A DNA stretch of 64,000 nucleotides. It comes from SHZL01 sp963708905. Lineage in GTDB: Bacteria; Pseudomonadota; Gammaproteobacteria; Xanthomonadales; SZUA-36. The stretch is taken from assembly GCA_963708905.1 (NCBI GenBank), contig CAVPUV010000039.1, forward strand, positions 1 to 64,000, written 5' to 3'. The translations under genes and the position numbers were made by a program. The first letter of the stretch is position 1, and each line of letters opens with the position of its first letter. The notes under the pieces are model-generated. The model had not been told where the DNA came from and did not search any database. It saw nothing but the letters and a program-made list of their open reading frames with translations. This document shows positions 41,984 to 50,831 of this stretch, piece after piece.

Positions 41984-42955
41984 TCAGTTCAGTTTGGTCA
42001 TTTCTCGCGCCGCCACGGGCGCCGGCAGAGGAATGTAGCCATCTTTCACCACCACATTCTGGCCGCTGCGGGAAAGCACCATGCGCAGGAACTCCGCGGT
42101 GATCGGGTCGAGCGCCTTGCCGGGCTCCCTGTTGATGTAGATGTAAAGAAAACGCGCCAGCGGATAGGAGCCGTTGATCGCGTTTTCCGGCGTGGCGGCG
42201 ACGAACGGCTTACCCGGCCCGCTGGCCAGCGGCACGGCGCGGACCGAGGACGTGGTATAGCCGATGCCCGAGTAGCCGATGCCATTGAGGGATGAACTTA
42301 CCGATTGCACGACGGAAGCCGAGCCCGGCTGCTCGTTGACCGTGTTCTTGTAATCGCCTTTGCACAGGGCGTGTTCCTTGAAATATCCATAGGTCCCGGA
42401 TACGGAATTACGGCCGTAGAGCTGGATGCTGCGGCCGGCCCAGGAACCGCTCAAATCGAGTTGCCCCCAATGGTCCAGGCCAGCGGGTGCACCACAGGTT
42501 CGGGTCGATGAAAAAATAGCGTCGATCTGTTGCAAGTTCAATCCTGCAATGGGATTGTCCTTGTGCACGAACACGGCCAGCGCATCGATGGCGACGGAAA
42601 CGGGGGTTGGCTTGTAGCCTTGCTTCTTCTCAAATGCTTCGATTTCATTGTCCTTCATCAATCGGCTCATGGGACCCAGATTGGATGTGCCTTCCGTTAA
42701 CGCCGGCGGTGCGGTGGAAGAGCCCGCCGCCTGGATCTGAACGTTGACGTTCGGGTAGATGCGTTTGAATTCTTCTGCCCATAGGGTCATCAGGTTGGCC
42801 AGGGTGTCCGAACCAACGCTGGACAGATTGCCTGAAACGCCGCTGACTTTTTCATATTCCGGCAAGGCGGTATCAACTTTTGCCTGCGCCTGTACCGCTA
42901 CTGAAGCGAGCATGCCGAGCAAGCCGGAAAGTATGACGGGAAAGGTAATTTTCAT
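41984..42955 (-). CDS. pstS: PstS, periplasmic phosphate-binding protein
   Basis: 323 residues with a signal peptide (to VQAQAK). The phosphate-binding loops are present: VGSDTLANLMTLWAEEF, QAAGSSTAPPALTEG and GRNSVSGTYGYFKEHAL. It delivers phosphate to the PstCAB permease encoded 22 kb away on the other strand. The sequence YPNVNVQIQAAGSSTAPP is typical of the Pseudomonas-type PstS. Its own Pho box and terminator make it a one-gene unit between the porin block and phoR. Confidence 0.95.
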   Translation of the reverse strand: MKITFPVILSGLLGMLASVAVQAQAKVDTALPEYEKVSGVSGNLSSVGSDTLANLMTLWAEEFKRIYPNVNVQIQAAGSSTAPPALTEGTSNLGPMSRLMKDNEIEAFEKKQGYKPTPVSVAIDALAVFVHKDNPIAGLNLQQIDAIFSSTRTCGAPAGLDHWGQLDLSGSWAGRSIQLYGRNSVSGTYGYFKEHALCKGDYKNTVNEQPGSASVVQSVSSSLNGIGYSGIGYTTSSVRAVPLASGPGKPFVAATPENAINGSYPLARFLYIYINREPGKALDPITAEFLRMVLSRSGQNVVVKDGYIPLPAPVAAREMTKLN

Positions 42956-43019
42956 GTCTGTAACTCCGTGGCAAGAATGGCGTGGATGCGAAAACTGCCA
43001 CAGATGTTAATTGGAGCAT

Positions 43020-43037
43020 GTGACAGTAGTGTTACAG
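43020..43037 (-). promoter_or_regulatory. Pho box upstream of pstS
   Basis: On the minus strand CTGTAACACTACTGTCAC, two 7-mers 11 bp apart, ~65 bp before the pstS start. It is almost identical to the boxes at 14546 and 20173. Confidence 0.9.
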
Positions 43038-43077
43038 TTCCTGAATGGCCTGATGCCGTAGATTACAGGATGTGAAT

Positions 43078-44397
43078 TCAGACTTGCCGATTCTGATTCT
43101 CATGTCGGGAATGGCCAGTCACGCTGCGCTCGCGAGGAAATACACAGACAAATTCACTACCTTCCCCCAGTTCGCTGCGGATGATCAGCCGGGCTTGGTG
43201 GGCGTTCATCACGTGCTTGACGATGGCCAGTCCCAGGCCCGTGCCGCCGGATTTTCGGGCCCGGTCCGAGCCTACGCGGTAAAAGCGCTCCGTCAACCGC
43301 GGCAGGTCGCGCTGAGGAATTCCTATGCCGGTGTCCTGCACGGAAAAACGCGGGCCTTCTGCGGAATCCCGCCACGAGACGGTTATGCTGCCTGCATCCG
43401 GCGTATAGCGGATTGCATTGATGATCAGATTGCGAAAAGCGCTTTCCACATCAGCAAAAATCCCGCTGAGCCACAAACCCGGCTCGATGTTGAAGTTCAA
43501 TACGTGCCGGCCCTGGCTGATTTCCCCGGCCTGTTCCTTCAGTTGCTCCAACATGGCCGGGATATCGATTTCCCGCTCTTCACCCTGAATTTCATCACTC
43601 TGCAATCGGGACAGCTCGAGCAGGTCATCGAGCAGCGCCTTCATTTGCAGCGCCTGGGCATGCATGCGTTGCACCGCTTCCGCCACGTCGCGGGCGGAAT
43701 GGTTTTGCAATAATTCGAGATAACCCAGCAACACCGTGACCGGGGTCCTGAGTTCGTGGGAAATATTGGCAACGAAGTCCCGCCGGATCTGCTCGAGGTT
43801 GTGGATATCAGTGATGTCACGCAGCACGATCAGCCTTTGATCCTGTTGAAAAGGAATAGCGGTGACCTGGAGCCACCGGTTGTCATTGACGGGCGAGGGC
43901 ATTTCCAGTGTGTTGTTCGCCCGGTCTGCCGCAGATAACCAGGCAGCAAAATCGGGATCGCGTAAGAGATTGGTGACAGCCTGCCCAAGGTCTTGCGGGA
44001 CTTTCAGACCAAGCAGCGAAGTGGATGTGTCATTGCACCAGGTGATCGTATCATCCGCATCGATGACCAGCGTGGCGTCCGGCAACGCATTGGTCAGACC
44101 TTGAAATTCGGCGATCATATTTTTGTAGCGCGACTCCTGTTGCCGTTTTTGCCGGTCAAGCGCCCGAATGCTGTCGAAAATTTCTGCCCAGATGCCGTAG
44201 CTCTCCGGCACGTCCTGTTGCGGGTGCTGCACCCAGCCGTGCAGGCGCCAGACATGCAACAGGTGCCATACCGCATAGCTTGCAAGGCCGATACTCATGG
44301 TCAGGACCGGGTGGCCTGTCAGCCAACCGGTCAAAAACAGCAAGATGGCGGCGGCGGCAAATCTGCCGCCATGGAATTTCCAGTTGCGCACGGTCAT
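43078..44397 (-). CDS. phoR: PhoR, phosphate-regulon sensor histidine kinase
   Basis: 439 residues. Two N-terminal membrane helices (~14-48) are followed by a charged linker, a PAS domain (~98-190, with VIDADDTITWCND), phospho-acceptor His214 in NISHELRTPVTVLLGYLE and the kinase domain with ENLIINAIRYTPDAG-like N-box and GGTGLGLAIVKH. The short periplasmic part and PAS domain match PhoR, which senses Pst/PhoU state rather than phosphate directly. It follows phoB by 32 bp in one operon and is transcribed towards pstS. Confidence 0.96.
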   Translation of the reverse strand: MTVRNWKFHGGRFAAAAILLFLTGWLTGHPVLTMSIGLASYAVWHLLHVWRLHGWVQHPQQDVPESYGIWAEIFDSIRALDRQKRQQESRYKNMIAEFQGLTNALPDATLVIDADDTITWCNDTSTSLLGLKVPQDLGQAVTNLLRDPDFAAWLSAADRANNTLEMPSPVNDNRWLQVTAIPFQQDQRLIVLRDITDIHNLEQIRRDFVANISHELRTPVTVLLGYLELLQNHSARDVAEAVQRMHAQALQMKALLDDLLELSRLQSDEIQGEEREIDIPAMLEQLKEQAGEISQGRHVLNFNIEPGLWLSGIFADVESAFRNLIINAIRYTPDAGSITVSWRDSAEGPRFSVQDTGIGIPQRDLPRLTERFYRVGSDRARKSGGTGLGLAIVKHVMNAHQARLIIRSELGEGSEFVCVFPRERSVTGHSRHENQNRQV

Positions 44398-44429
44398 GGG
44401 CGCCGCCTATCGATTCCTGCTCATCGCTC

Positions 44430-45128
44430 TCAGTCTTCGGCCAGGAAACGGTAACCATAGCCGCGTACCGTTTGCAGATAGTGACTGACACCGGCAGGTT
44501 CGAGCGCTTTTCTCAGCCGGCGGATATGCACATCGACAGTGCGCTCTTCGAGGTACGTGTTAGCACCCCACACGTGATCCAGTAATTGTCCCCGGCTGTA
44601 CGCGCGCCCTGCGTGCGACATGAAAAATTCCAGCAGGCGATACTCTGTCGGCCCCAGATGTATTTCTCCGCCTCTATGGCTTGCGCGCCGGGAAATCGTG
44701 TCCAGCAGGAGTTCTTCGGCGAAGATCTGACCCTGGTTGTCGGCGGGCGTGCTGCGCCGCAACACCGCGCGGATGCGCGCCAGCAGTTCCCGTGGAGAAA
44801 AGGGCTTGATGACATAATCGTCGGTACCGGCTTCAAGACCGCTGACCTTGTCGTCTTCGGACACCCGGGCCGTAAGCATGATGATGGGTATTTCCTCAGT
44901 GAGAGGTTCGCGCCGCAGACGCCGCGTTAATTCGATGCCGCTTACTCCGGGCATCATCCAGTCCAGAAGAATGATATCAGGACGAAGCCTGCTGATGGAC
45001 TCGAGTGCTTCGCGGGCGTCAGCGGCCAGCTGCACCTGCATACCGGCCCGCTCCAGCGCAAAGGCAATCATTTCCCGAATGGCTGCTTCGTCATCGACCA
45101 CCAGGACCTGGGGCTGATTTGTGCTCAC
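44430..45128 (-). CDS. phoB: PhoB, phosphate-regulon response regulator
   Basis: 232 residues. The receiver has acidic DDE at 12-14, phospho-acceptor Asp56 in ILLDWMMPG, and the KPFSPRELLARI Lys. The winged helix includes LGPTEYRLLEFFMSHAGRAYSRGQLL and the recognition helix run RTVDVHIRRLRKAL. WMMPGVSGIEL and this DNA-binding segment are diagnostic of PhoB. It should bind the five Pho boxes in this window, including its own at 45174. Confidence 0.97.
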   Translation of the reverse strand: MSTNQPQVLVVDDEAAIREMIAFALERAGMQVQLAADAREALESISRLRPDIILLDWMMPGVSGIELTRRLRREPLTEEIPIIMLTARVSEDDKVSGLEAGTDDYVIKPFSPRELLARIRAVLRRSTPADNQGQIFAEELLLDTISRRASHRGGEIHLGPTEYRLLEFFMSHAGRAYSRGQLLDHVWGANTYLEERTVDVHIRRLRKALEPAGVSHYLQTVRGYGYRFLAED

Positions 45129-45173
45129 ATCGGCATCCGCTGACTGTTGCTACAGCCCATTATAGGCGGGCGT

Positions 45174-45191
45174 GTGACAGTTTGATGACAG
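45174..45191 (-). promoter_or_regulatory. Pho box upstream of phoB
   Basis: On the minus strand CTGTCATCAAACTGTCAC, the closest match in the window to the consensus. It lies ~45 bp before the phoB start and supports positive autoregulation of phoBR. Confidence 0.9.
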
Positions 45192-45210
45192 AATGATTGT
45201 GTCGCTTATC

Positions 45211-46707
45211 TCACTGCGGCGCCGGCTCGCCCTTCATTTCCGACTTGACCAGCTGGATCTGCAACTCGTTCAGGCGCGCCGTGATGCGCGCACGTTCGTA
45301 GTAGTCCAGGTCGTCGCGAACGGCCAGTTTCTGCAACTGCGTGACTGCCTCAGGTGTGCCGCCGCGCAGAAAATAGGACTCGGCCATGGCTTCCTCGCCA
45401 CGGATGTTGTCACCGGCCGAGTTGGCAGCGCGCGCATACAGAACGTAGAGGGCGGGGTCGTCAGGGTGACTCAGCAATTGCTGCCGTAACACCACGCTGG
45501 CGGTCTCCGCCCGCCCGGGTATGTTGTCGTGCAGCAGCGCATCACTGTAGGCCATGGAGATGGCATGATTACCCGGAAAATTCTGATACAGGTCTGACAG
45601 CCGCTGCAGGGCATCATCCACGTGGTCGGTTTCCACATCCAGGGCGGCCAACTGGACTTCATACGCGAGTTGCTGCTGACCGCCATCCATCAGCCTGGCC
45701 AGTATCCTTCGTGCTTCAGTAAAGTCGCCCTTGCGTTGCACGGTGATGGCGATGCCGTAGTCCACCGCATCCCTCTCGGCCTCACTGAGGTCGTCACGCT
45801 GCTGGCGAAAGCGGAAATACTTCAAAGCCGTATCCGGGTAGGTCTCACCGGTGGCGCGTAACCTGGCCTGCATCAGGTAAAAATCCCTGCCATCGGCAGG
45901 GGCTGGGACCGGCAAGTTCTGTGCCCGGTCATTGGCCTCCGCGATCCGGCTTGTTGTCACGGGGTGGGTGCGCAGGAATTCCGGCGGCCCTTCGCCCATG
46001 GCCCTGGTGATGTGGCTCATTTTTTCAAAAAACTCGCCCATGCCGTTTGGGTCGTAACCTGCGTTGGCCAGGGTCTGGATGCCAATGCGGTCGGCTTCGG
46101 TTTCATTCTGCCGGGTGAAATAGATCTGAGCCTGTTGGGCGGCCGCCGTGCCACTCAGCAATGCACCCTGGATGGCTTCACCGCTGCCGCCACCCGCCAG
46201 CACCAGGCCCAGCATGGCCAGCGCCAGCGGAATACTCATGGACTGGGAGTTTTCAATGGCGCGGTATAGATGCTGCTGCGTGATGTGTGCGATTTCATGC
46301 GCCAGCACACCTGCCACTTCATTTTCATTATCAGCAGCCAGGATCAGTCCGGTGTAAAGCGCCACGACGCCACCAGGGGCGGCGAAGGCATTGACCACCG
46401 GCTGGTCGATAACGGTGAAGGTGAACTGTTTGTCCGGGCGGTCGCTGTGCGCCACCAGCCGGAAGCCCATGTCCTGGAAATAAGCGCTAATCAATGGATC
46501 TTCGTTCAGTACTTCATAGGCGCGCATTTGACGCACCAGCGCCTTGGCGTATTCTTCTTCCTCTTTGCGTGACAGGATCAGGTCCGCCGAAGCACCCATG
46601 TCGGGTAAGGCCACGCGCTCATTCTGCGCCACGCTACCGTAGCTGATGGCAAGAGTTGCCACGGTAACCGCAATACGGGTCATATTGTGTTTTGCAAGCT
46701 TGAACAT
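45211..46707 (-). CDS. bepA: Periplasmic M48 metalloprotease with TPR domain (BepA/YfgC-like)
   Basis: About 498 residues. The zinc site HEIAHITQQH (counted from the ATG chosen, ~136-145) and a later Glu in ETEADRIG define M48. The C-terminal ~200 residues are TPR-like helices. The signal peptide (MFKLAKHNMTRIAVTVATLA) supports the ATG at 46707, which has GGAAAAG ~10 bases upstream; an ATG at 46740 would add 11 residues. BepA repairs or degrades misassembled LptD and Bam substrates in the periplasm. It is adjacent to but separate from phoB, sharing no overlap. Confidence 0.9.
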   Translation of the reverse strand: MFKLAKHNMTRIAVTVATLAISYGSVAQNERVALPDMGASADLILSRKEEEEYAKALVRQMRAYEVLNEDPLISAYFQDMGFRLVAHSDRPDKQFTFTVIDQPVVNAFAAPGGVVALYTGLILAADNENEVAGVLAHEIAHITQQHLYRAIENSQSMSIPLALAMLGLVLAGGGSGEAIQGALLSGTAAAQQAQIYFTRQNETEADRIGIQTLANAGYDPNGMGEFFEKMSHITRAMGEGPPEFLRTHPVTTSRIAEANDRAQNLPVPAPADGRDFYLMQARLRATGETYPDTALKYFRFRQQRDDLSEAERDAVDYGIAITVQRKGDFTEARRILARLMDGGQQQLAYEVQLAALDVETDHVDDALQRLSDLYQNFPGNHAISMAYSDALLHDNIPGRAETASVVLRQQLLSHPDDPALYVLYARAANSAGDNIRGEEAMAESYFLRGGTPEAVTQLQKLAVRDDLDYYERARITARLNELQIQLVKSEMKGEPAPQ

Positions 46708-47086
46708 CTGGGCGTCTTTTCCGCTGAAGCTGTCGCTCATCAGACAGCAGGCCCATGTTACAGGTTCGTAGTCATAAGGAGCTGTAGTTTAACGTGAAGT
46801 TCATCAATACGGTCAAAGCTCGCTGTCTGCCATCGTCCGGCCGAGGAGCCGTTCGATGGCTTGTTGCATTGTAACAACATCCCTGTCCCGCATCAGCAAC
46901 AGGAAGGATACCGTCGGGCCTGCGATGGCACGTGCATGAAATTCATTGAGTGATTTAAATCAGTAACTTGTCCCGGTCTCGTGCGGTGTGGCCGCAAATG
47001 CCCGGATGTGCCTGGCGGGATCATTGACACGGTGTTGTATTCCTGCCATATTTCACCCCGTATCAAGTCAAATCAGTGTGATATGA
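46708..47086. other. Divergent intergenic region between bepA and the barrel-like protein
   Basis: About 380 bp without a gene. The left part must hold the bepA promoter. A 12-bp palindrome TGATTTAAATCA at 46951-46962 resembles an FNR/Anr half-site pair (TTGAT-N4-ATCAA, 8 of 10 positions). The right end holds a sigma-70-type promoter, listed separately. Nothing else is recognised. Confidence 0.35.
47024..47052 (+). promoter_or_regulatory. Sigma-70-like promoter for the gene at 47087
   Basis: TTGACA at 47024-47029, a 17-bp spacer and CATATT at 47047-47052. The -35 is perfect and the spacing optimal; transcription would begin about 25-30 bp before the GTG at 47087. Confidence 0.6.
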
Positions 47087-48283
47087 GTGCGGGGACTGCA
47101 AATAAAATTTAGCAGCTTGATAGCAATCCTGATCGGTCTGACGCCTTGTGCGGCCAGCGCCCAAGGAGTGGGTTTGCCCATTGCCAGCTATGTTGCCGGC
47201 GGTGCTGGTCTGACTTCATTTTATGTTCTGGGTTTTGAGCTTGGGCCCTGGCAGGAATACCTCGCCCAGGAGTTGACCCCGAGCTATATGCTTGCGGATG
47301 ACGCCACACCGGTGCGTGTCAGCTGGTTACGCTACAGCGATGTGAAGATCTTGCCCGACTTCGCGGGTTATCTGGGATCGGAGCCGGACACTTATTTCAA
47401 CCTGAACGTCGAATGGCAATCTTCCCGGCAGTATGTCGCTGTCCAGCCGGATGCCGATGCGCAGTTCGCGGGCACACTGTTTGAACGGAAGTATTTTTCG
47501 CCTGGCTTTGAGCAGCATCTGAACGACAATGGTGTACTGGGTGTGGCCGCGGTCATTGCGTATCAGCGCTACAGCGCAGCCAATCTGGGTTTGTCGTCAG
47601 TAACCACACCCGACAACGCATTCTTTCCGGGTTCGCGTCTGGTTCCCAATGAAGAATCCGGTTATGGCACGGGTGTCCGTCTGGCTCTGCGCCAGGAAAT
47701 GTTTCATGGTTTTGCGTTCGAAACTGCGTTCCAGTCACGCATCGACATGGATGAGTTCGCCGCCTTTCGCGGGGTGTATTCAAACGCGGCCGATCTTGAC
47801 ATCCCGGCACGCGCGCGGGTCGGTCTGGATTTCAAAACTGGTGGACGTTCGTCGCTCAATGTAGCGATCGAACGCGTGTTATACAGCGACATCAATGCTT
47901 TTCCCAGCCGCTTCTTGCCCAATCGCTTTCTCTCCTTGCTTGGCGACTCTACCAGTCCGTCATTTGCCTGGGAGGACCTGACGGTTTACAGCGTTGGCTG
48001 GACATGGAGCGACGGCGCCGATGAGCAGTGGCAGATTGAGTTCACAACCCGGCCGCAACCTTCTCCATCTTCCGTGTTGCTCAGACAGGCTCTGGAAAGC
48101 GATTTGGCCAATAGCGCCATGACCATCGGCTACTTACGCCGCACGGGCCGGACCAGCCATCTGAACTTCAATGCGGCCTATGCCCCTTCTGAATACGCGT
48201 TTGGCGGCAGTGTCCTGGGCATTACGACCGACAATCTGGATCAGCGCATTGAAGTCGAGGCACTCTGGACTTTTGCTTTCTGA
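47087..48283 (+). CDS. Exported protein of unknown function, probably an outer-membrane beta-barrel
   Basis: 398 residues from a GTG start (MRGLQIKFSSLIAILIGLTP), with signal peptide cleavage near ASAQG. The rest alternates short amphipathic beta-strands with polar turns (for example YGTGVRLALRQEMFHGFAFE and WQIEFTTRPQPSPSSVLL) and ends RIEVEALWTFAF with the terminal Phe of barrel proteins. No named family is recognised. It stands alone with its own promoter, upstream of a permease-like gene on the same strand. Confidence 0.7.
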   Translation: MRGLQIKFSSLIAILIGLTPCAASAQGVGLPIASYVAGGAGLTSFYVLGFELGPWQEYLAQELTPSYMLADDATPVRVSWLRYSDVKILPDFAGYLGSEPDTYFNLNVEWQSSRQYVAVQPDADAQFAGTLFERKYFSPGFEQHLNDNGVLGVAAVIAYQRYSAANLGLSSVTTPDNAFFPGSRLVPNEESGYGTGVRLALRQEMFHGFAFETAFQSRIDMDEFAAFRGVYSNAADLDIPARARVGLDFKTGGRSSLNVAIERVLYSDINAFPSRFLPNRFLSLLGDSTSPSFAWEDLTVYSVGWTWSDGADEQWQIEFTTRPQPSPSSVLLRQALESDLANSAMTIGYLRRTGRTSHLNFNAAYAPSEYAFGGSVLGITTDNLDQRIEVEALWTFAF

Positions 48284-48371
48284 TATCCCGTCACTCCGGT
48301 CTGAACCACAGGCCATATAATTTCTTTACGCGCCAGGACAGGAATGCCCTGGCAGGGTGAGGGGAAGCCGC

Positions 48372-49466
48372 TTGGAACTGCTGAAGAACTGGTTTAAACG
48401 ATCTTTTTCCGACCCCCAGGTCGTGATCCTGGGAGTTGTTCTCCTTATTGGTTTCGCGGTTATTATCGGTCTGGGAAATTGGCTGGCGCCATTGTTTGCC
48501 GGTCTGGTCATCGCCTATTTGCTGGAAGCGGTGGTCGCTGCCCTGCAGCGGCTTGGCCTACCCAGATTGCCGGCGGTCATACTGGTGTTCCTGGTATTCA
48601 TGGCCCTGATGTTGTTTCTGTTGCTGGGGTTCGTGCCGAAAATATTGCGTCAGCTCACTCAATTGGTGCAACAGTTTCCTGACTACCTGGTACAAGGCCA
48701 GGACTTGCTGAAACATCTTCCGGAAAAGTATCCCCAGCTGGTCTCGGAGGAGCAGGTGCAGACATTGATGGGTAGCCTGGGACAGGAAATGGCAAACACT
48801 GGCCAGCAACTCCTGACCTGGTCCCTGTCTTCTGTTGCGGTGGTAGTCGGTTTGGTCGTTTTCCTGGTGCTGGTTCCGGTTCTCGTGTTCTTCTTTCTGA
48901 AGGACAAAGAATTGATGATCCGCTGGTTCTTGGGTTTGCTGCCGCCGGAACGCTCATTGGTGACCGAGGTTTGGGCCGAGGCCGAAATGCAGATCGCCAA
49001 TTACGTGCGCGGCAAGGTGACGCAGATATTTATTGTCGGATCGGTTACCTATATCACCTTCATTCTGTTGGGGCTGCAATACTCGGCCCTGCTGGCCACA
49101 CTGGTCGGGTTTTCGGTGCTCATTCCCTATATTGGGCCAGCGGTTGTTACCCTGCCGATTGCGCTGGTGGCTTACTTTCAGTACGGATGGGGCTGGGAAT
49201 TCGGCCAGGTCCTGATTGCCTATGGCGTGATCCAGGCGCTGGATGGCAACGTGCTGGTGCCACTGCTGTTTTCCGAGGTGGTCAACCTGCATCCGGTTGC
49301 CATTATCCTTGCCATACTGGTTTTCGGTGGCATGTGGGGGTTCTGGGGAATTTTTTTCGCCATTCCGTTGGCCACCCTGGTGCAGGCGATTTTGCGCGCC
49401 TGGCCCCGTCATGGGTTGGTGGAACACAAACTGGAATTACAAAGCCGCGGAAGCGAAATCAGCTAG
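48372..49466 (+). CDS. perM: AI-2E/PerM-family membrane transporter
   Basis: About 364 residues with seven to eight hydrophobic helices. The family features are the opening ELLKNWFKRSFSDP, the long second-loop region (VQQFPDYLVQGQDLL) and the late GYSVLIPYIGP-like FSVLIPYIGPAVVTLPIAL and VIQALDGNVLVPLLF. Members transport small solutes or act as sodium/proton antiporters; the substrate is not predictable. The start is put at TTG 48372 because GAGGGG lies 7 bases upstream and the family begins there; a GTG at 48357 is the alternative. Its last 30 bp overlap the end of the convergent PhoH-like gene. Confidence 0.85.
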   Translation: MELLKNWFKRSFSDPQVVILGVVLLIGFAVIIGLGNWLAPLFAGLVIAYLLEAVVAALQRLGLPRLPAVILVFLVFMALMLFLLLGFVPKILRQLTQLVQQFPDYLVQGQDLLKHLPEKYPQLVSEEQVQTLMGSLGQEMANTGQQLLTWSLSSVAVVVGLVVFLVLVPVLVFFFLKDKELMIRWFLGLLPPERSLVTEVWAEAEMQIANYVRGKVTQIFIVGSVTYITFILLGLQYSALLATLVGFSVLIPYIGPAVVTLPIALVAYFQYGWGWEFGQVLIAYGVIQALDGNVLVPLLFSEVVNLHPVAIILAILVFGGMWGFWGIFFAIPLATLVQAILRAWPRHGLVEHKLELQSRGSEIS

Positions 49467-50831
49467 GCGCGAGCGTTCACCGCGCCGCAGTGTGATGTGC
49501 CCTGCATGCGCCCAGTCCTTGAACCGGTCCACAGCGAAGGTCAATCCCGAAGTGGTTTCCGTCAGGTAGGGTGTGTCGATTTGTTCGACGTTTCCCAGAC
49601 AGACCATTTTGGTTCCGGGACCCGCGCGTGTCACCAGGGCTTTCATCTGTTTCGGCGTGATGTTTTGTGCTTCGTCGATGATGACGAAACGGTTTAGGAA
49701 TGTCCGGCCGCGCATGAAGTTCAGGGCGCGTATTTTTACCCGGCTCGCCAGTAAATCGTTGGTCGCGGCCCGGCCCCATTCGCCGCCCTCTTGCGGTTGG
49801 GTGAGAACTTCGAGGTTGTCGGTCAAAGCCCCCATCCACGGGGTCATTTTTTCTTCCTCAGTTCCAGGCAGGTAACCGATGTCTTCGCCGATGGGAACGG
49901 TGGCCCGGGTTACGATGATCTCTCTATAGCGTTTCTCATCCATGGTCAGCGCCAGGCCGGCGGCCAGGGTCAAAAGAGTCTTGCCCGTACCGGCAGTGCC
50001 CATCAACGTGACAAAATCGATGTCCGGATCCATCAGCAGGTTGAGGGCGAAATTCTGCTCGCGATTACGCGCATGAACACCCCATACATTTTTGTGACCC
50101 GGATAATAGTCGTCAGCCAGTTGCAGCTTGACCAGGGTCTTGTCCAGACCTTTCACGATGGCCTCGACGCCGCTGTCCTCGCCAATGGAAACGCACTGGT
50201 TTGGGTACCAGCCACTTTCTCCTTTCAGGTTAAAACGATAATAAGTCTTTCCACCCTCATTCCAGGATTCCAGTTCCGGGTAAGCCTCCCAGAAATCTGC
50301 TGCATGGTTGCGCGTGCCGCGGTACAAAAGGCTGAGATCATCCAATGCCCGGTCGTTGTAATAATCTTCGGCCTGTACGCCCAGAATAGCGGCTTTGATT
50401 CGCAGGTTGATGTCTTTCGAAACGAGTATGATCTTGCGTGTGCCATCCGCTTTTTGCAGCGCCAAGGCGGTACTGAGAATTTCATTGTCAGCGAACGAAC
50501 CATCGCGCAACAGGCTGGAGTGGGACTCGGGCATGCTGGTCTGGAAAAACAGTTTGCCACTGCTTTTGGAGAGATCAAGCCCATCCGGAACGATCAGGTC
50601 AAGCCCATCATCAAGATGACTTACTTCCTGGCGCTCCATCATTTCGCCGATGAAACGGCTGACTTGCCTCACGTTACGGGCGACTTCGGACAAGCCTTTC
50701 TTTGCTGCATCGAGTTCTTCCAGCACCATCATGGGCAGAAAAACGTCGTGTTCTTCGAATTGGTACAACGCGGTAGGGTCATGCATCAACACATTGGTGT
50801 CGATGATGTACAGGCGTTTTTCACTTCCCAT
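49437..50831 (-). CDS. PhoH-like ATPase with N-terminal PIN domain (YlaK type)
   Basis: 464 residues from the ATG at 50831; a longer open frame upstream lies inside the bcp gene and is not protein-like. The PIN nuclease domain has Asp11 in IIDTNVLMHDP and further acids (ADNEIL, SKDINLR). The PhoH ATPase follows with Walker A GTAGTGKT at 278-285 and VIIDEAQNITPKQMKAL. Such PIN-PhoH proteins are RNA-unwinding/cleaving enzymes. The start overlaps the bcp stop by 11 bp, indicating coupling. Confidence 0.9.
   Translation of the reverse strand: MGSEKRLYIIDTNVLMHDPTALYQFEEHDVFLPMMVLEELDAAKKGLSEVARNVRQVSRFIGEMMERQEVSHLDDGLDLIVPDGLDLSKSSGKLFFQTSMPESHSSLLRDGSFADNEILSTALALQKADGTRKIILVSKDINLRIKAAILGVQAEDYYNDRALDDLSLLYRGTRNHAADFWEAYPELESWNEGGKTYYRFNLKGESGWYPNQCVSIGEDSGVEAIVKGLDKTLVKLQLADDYYPGHKNVWGVHARNREQNFALNLLMDPDIDFVTLMGTAGTGKTLLTLAAGLALTMDEKRYREIIVTRATVPIGEDIGYLPGTEEEKMTPWMGALTDNLEVLTQPQEGGEWGRAATNDLLASRVKIRALNFMRGRTFLNRFVIIDEAQNITPKQMKALVTRAGPGTKMVCLGNVEQIDTPYLTETTSGLTFAVDRFKDWAHAGHITLRRGERSRLADFASAAL

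Noticed and set aside
46951..46962. FNR/Anr site
   Set aside because: Only 8 of 10 consensus positions and about 100 bp from the likely start; kept only as a note.
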